Both the position numbers and the translations under genes were made by a program. Positions 5,433-6,183 of a DNA stretch of 6,183 nucleotides are shown here, piece by piece. Under the pieces are notes generated by a model that was not told where the DNA came from, made no database searches, and saw nothing but the letters and a program-made list of their open reading frames with translations. Each line of letters opens with the position of its first letter. Position 1 is the first letter of the stretch. Location of the stretch: the NCBI GenBank assembly GCA_964594905.1, contig CAZQOI010000132.1, positions 1 to 6,183 on the forward strand, written 5' to 3'. Origin of the DNA: Granulosicoccus sp964594905 (GTDB taxonomy: Bacteria > Pseudomonadota > Gammaproteobacteria > Granulosicoccales > Granulosicoccaceae).

Positions 5433-5840
5433 CTAACCGCCAATTGCAAAATCGCGTTTCGCGGTTGATATTGTCACCGTGAAACCCATGACTACATCCA
5501 TCAACGATGCCACTGTCATGATTAGAAAGGTGGTATTGCCCAATCGTGGCACAACCAGAAATTCGATCAGGAAAGCCACAAATACCAACAGGGAAAAGAA
5601 GTGATCAATGATCGAAATGACGGAGGTGCGTGTAGCCTTGAACGTTTCGACGTAGAGGAATAACACACTGGCCAGTATAAAAGCATCGCTCACGGTTATT
5701 ATAAGCATGCGACCGGATGGCAGTGAAAATTCGATCAGAATGATATTGATGACTGGTTCGTCCAGCGGGCCAGTCAGCATCACAATATTTGCTGCTATCA
5801 ATACGTACAAAAACAGCGGTATAGAGAGAATCAAGCGCAT
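5433..5840 (-). CDS. Small four-helix integral membrane protein, function unknown
   Basis: The protein has 135 residues and very high Leu, Ile, Val and Phe content. Likely membrane helices are at 3-23, 46-64, 80-98 and 103-124. Conserved-looking polar spots are SLPSG (39-43) before helix 2, VETFKATRT (64-72) after it, IIDH (77-80) at the start of helix 3, and a basic end TAKRDF (126-131). This pattern resembles a widespread group of uncharacterised proteobacterial membrane proteins, with no enzyme or transport motif visible. The start ATG at 5840 has AGG (5850-5852 on the opposite strand) about 9 nt upstream. A TATACT box (5870-5875, minus strand) 30 bp upstream could be a -10, without a good -35. 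Its stop lies 10 bp from the rimO stop, tail to tail. The overlapping second minus-strand frame is a shadow with no membrane-protein character. Confidence 0.85.
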   Translation of the reverse strand: MRLILSIPLFLYVLIAANIVMLTGPLDEPVINIILIEFSLPSGRMLIITVSDAFILASVLFLYVETFKATRTSVISIIDHFFSLLVFVAFLIEFLVVPRLGNTTFLIMTVASLMDVVMGFTVTISTAKRDFAIGG

Positions 5841-5869
5841 TCAGTCGAACCTGGTCTGATCTTGACAAT

Positions 5870-5875
5870 AGTATA
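5870..5875 (-). promoter_or_regulatory. Candidate -10 box for the four-helix membrane gene
   Basis: Read on the minus strand this is TATACT, five of six bases of the -10 consensus, 29 nt before the start codon. The region 16-19 bp further upstream has no -35 match. A perfect TTGACA at 5862-5867 on the plus strand has no partner -10 and is probably chance. Confidence 0.3.
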
Positions 5876-6081
5876 GAAGTGCGTGGCCGTATCGGGTGAC
5901 TGATTGCATTATCAGTAATTGTGTGTATCAGATAGATTCCTGATATCGATACTGGAGCAACTTTCAATAATTTAATCGTTTTAACCAGAATTCAATTGCC
6001 AGATAAATATGAATTTATTAACCTGTACTAAAATGCCCCCGCGTCCTGTTTGGGTTCATTTTTGTTCAAATTCTTTCGTGA

Positions 6082-6095
6082 TATCTCCAGAGATA
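6082..6095. promoter_or_regulatory. Short palindrome just before the gene at 6107
   Basis: TATCTCCAGAGATA has perfect 6-bp arms and a 2-bp centre, ending 11 bp before the ATG. Its right arm includes the only purine-rich stretch (AGAGA, 6089-6093) that could serve as a ribosome binding site, at a long distance from the start. It could be an operator or could affect initiation; it may also be chance. Confidence 0.35.
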
Positions 6096-6106
6096 ATTTT
6101 AAATTA

Positions 6107-6183
6107 ATGGCAACAAACTACGCATCCTGGCCTCTCGAAAAACTCAACAAGGAAAAAGTTAAGATCGATAAAGCCATCAAGAG
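6107..6183 (+). CDS. Start of an unidentified gene, possibly H-NS-like (cut by the right edge)
   Basis: An ATG at 6107 opens a frame of 25 codons plus two bases, with no stop before the edge. It reads MATNYASWPLEKLNKEKVKI and then DKAIK. The pattern of a short N-terminus followed by a Leu/Lys/Glu amphipathic helix ending in KAI recalls the first helix of H-NS family nucleoid proteins (of the LSLKELxxLxKxVEKAI type). That is a faint resemblance over a short stretch. No strong Shine-Dalgarno is present. The 266-bp AT-rich upstream spacer and the candidate -10 at 6029-6034 support a gene start here. Function should be treated as unknown. Confidence 0.5.
   Translation, partial: MATNYASWPLEKLNKEKVKIDKAIK

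Larger units (their letters stand above)
5841..6106. other. AT-rich intergenic region between divergent genes
   Basis: This 266-bp spacer separates the minus-strand membrane gene from the plus-strand gene at 6107. It holds TATCAG twice (5910-5915 and 5926-5931), the second facing CTGATA at 5940-5945 as a 6-bp inverted repeat. TAAAAT at 6029-6034 (five of six) is the best -10 for the rightward gene, with no good -35 at the right distance. Upstream of it, TTGCCA at 5996-6001 and TAACCT at 6019-6024 form a weak alternative pair with a 17-bp spacer. No RNA gene was recognised. Confidence 0.4.

Noticed and set aside
5862..5867. Perfect TTGACA on the plus strand
   Set aside because: No -10 lies 16-18 bp downstream and no plus-strand gene starts nearby.
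5605..5967. Second minus-strand frame overlapping the membrane gene
   Set aside because: It has no hydrophobic pattern or motifs, and the other frame encodes four clean membrane helices.

Overview
The window looks like a chromosomal segment of a free-living proteobacterium, most likely a gammaproteobacterium. This rests on the style of the RimO and MetF proteins, the fused ArsR-methyltransferase regulator next to metF, and a base composition that looks close to half G+C. No mobile elements, phage genes, tRNAs, rRNAs or CRISPR arrays are visible. The taxonomic call is inference.

Left part (1-1271): a gene on the minus strand starts at 486 and runs off the left edge. It encodes a cytoplasmic N-terminus, one membrane helix and an Ala/Asp/Thr-rich tract that resolves into perfect 11-residue (33-bp) repeats reaching the window edge. 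Divergent from it, after a spacer of about 245 bp that contains a 9-bp-arm inverted repeat, is a conserved-looking but unassigned 179-residue protein (732-1271).

Middle part (1357-3981): a GTG-started gene encodes what looks like a degenerate HsdR-N/PD-(D/E)XK-type domain, a basic pentapeptide-repeat linker and two C-terminal membrane helices. Next comes a two-gene unit. The first gene encodes an ArsR-type winged helix fused to a SAM-dependent methyltransferase-like domain (the SahR architecture). The second is metF (methylenetetrahydrofolate reductase), whose first possible ATG directly abuts the regulator's stop codon. An 18-bp AT-rich palindrome lies just before the regulator's start and is the natural candidate for its operator. 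This suggests a SAH-responsive switch for the methyl (SAM/methionine) cycle.

Right part (4079-6183): rimO, the radical-SAM methylthiotransferase that modifies ribosomal protein S12, has its own perfect TATAAT box and a 19-bp inverted repeat centred about 42 bp before the predicted transcription start. It converges on a small four-helix membrane protein on the minus strand (5433-5840). After a 266-bp AT-rich spacer, a new gene begins at 6107 and is cut by the right edge; its 25 visible residues faintly resemble the N-terminus of H-NS-like nucleoid proteins.

Most of the window is ordinary housekeeping and conserved hypothetical sequence. The parts that deserve attention are the hendecad-repeat envelope protein, the nuclease-like membrane protein, and the two operator-like palindromes.
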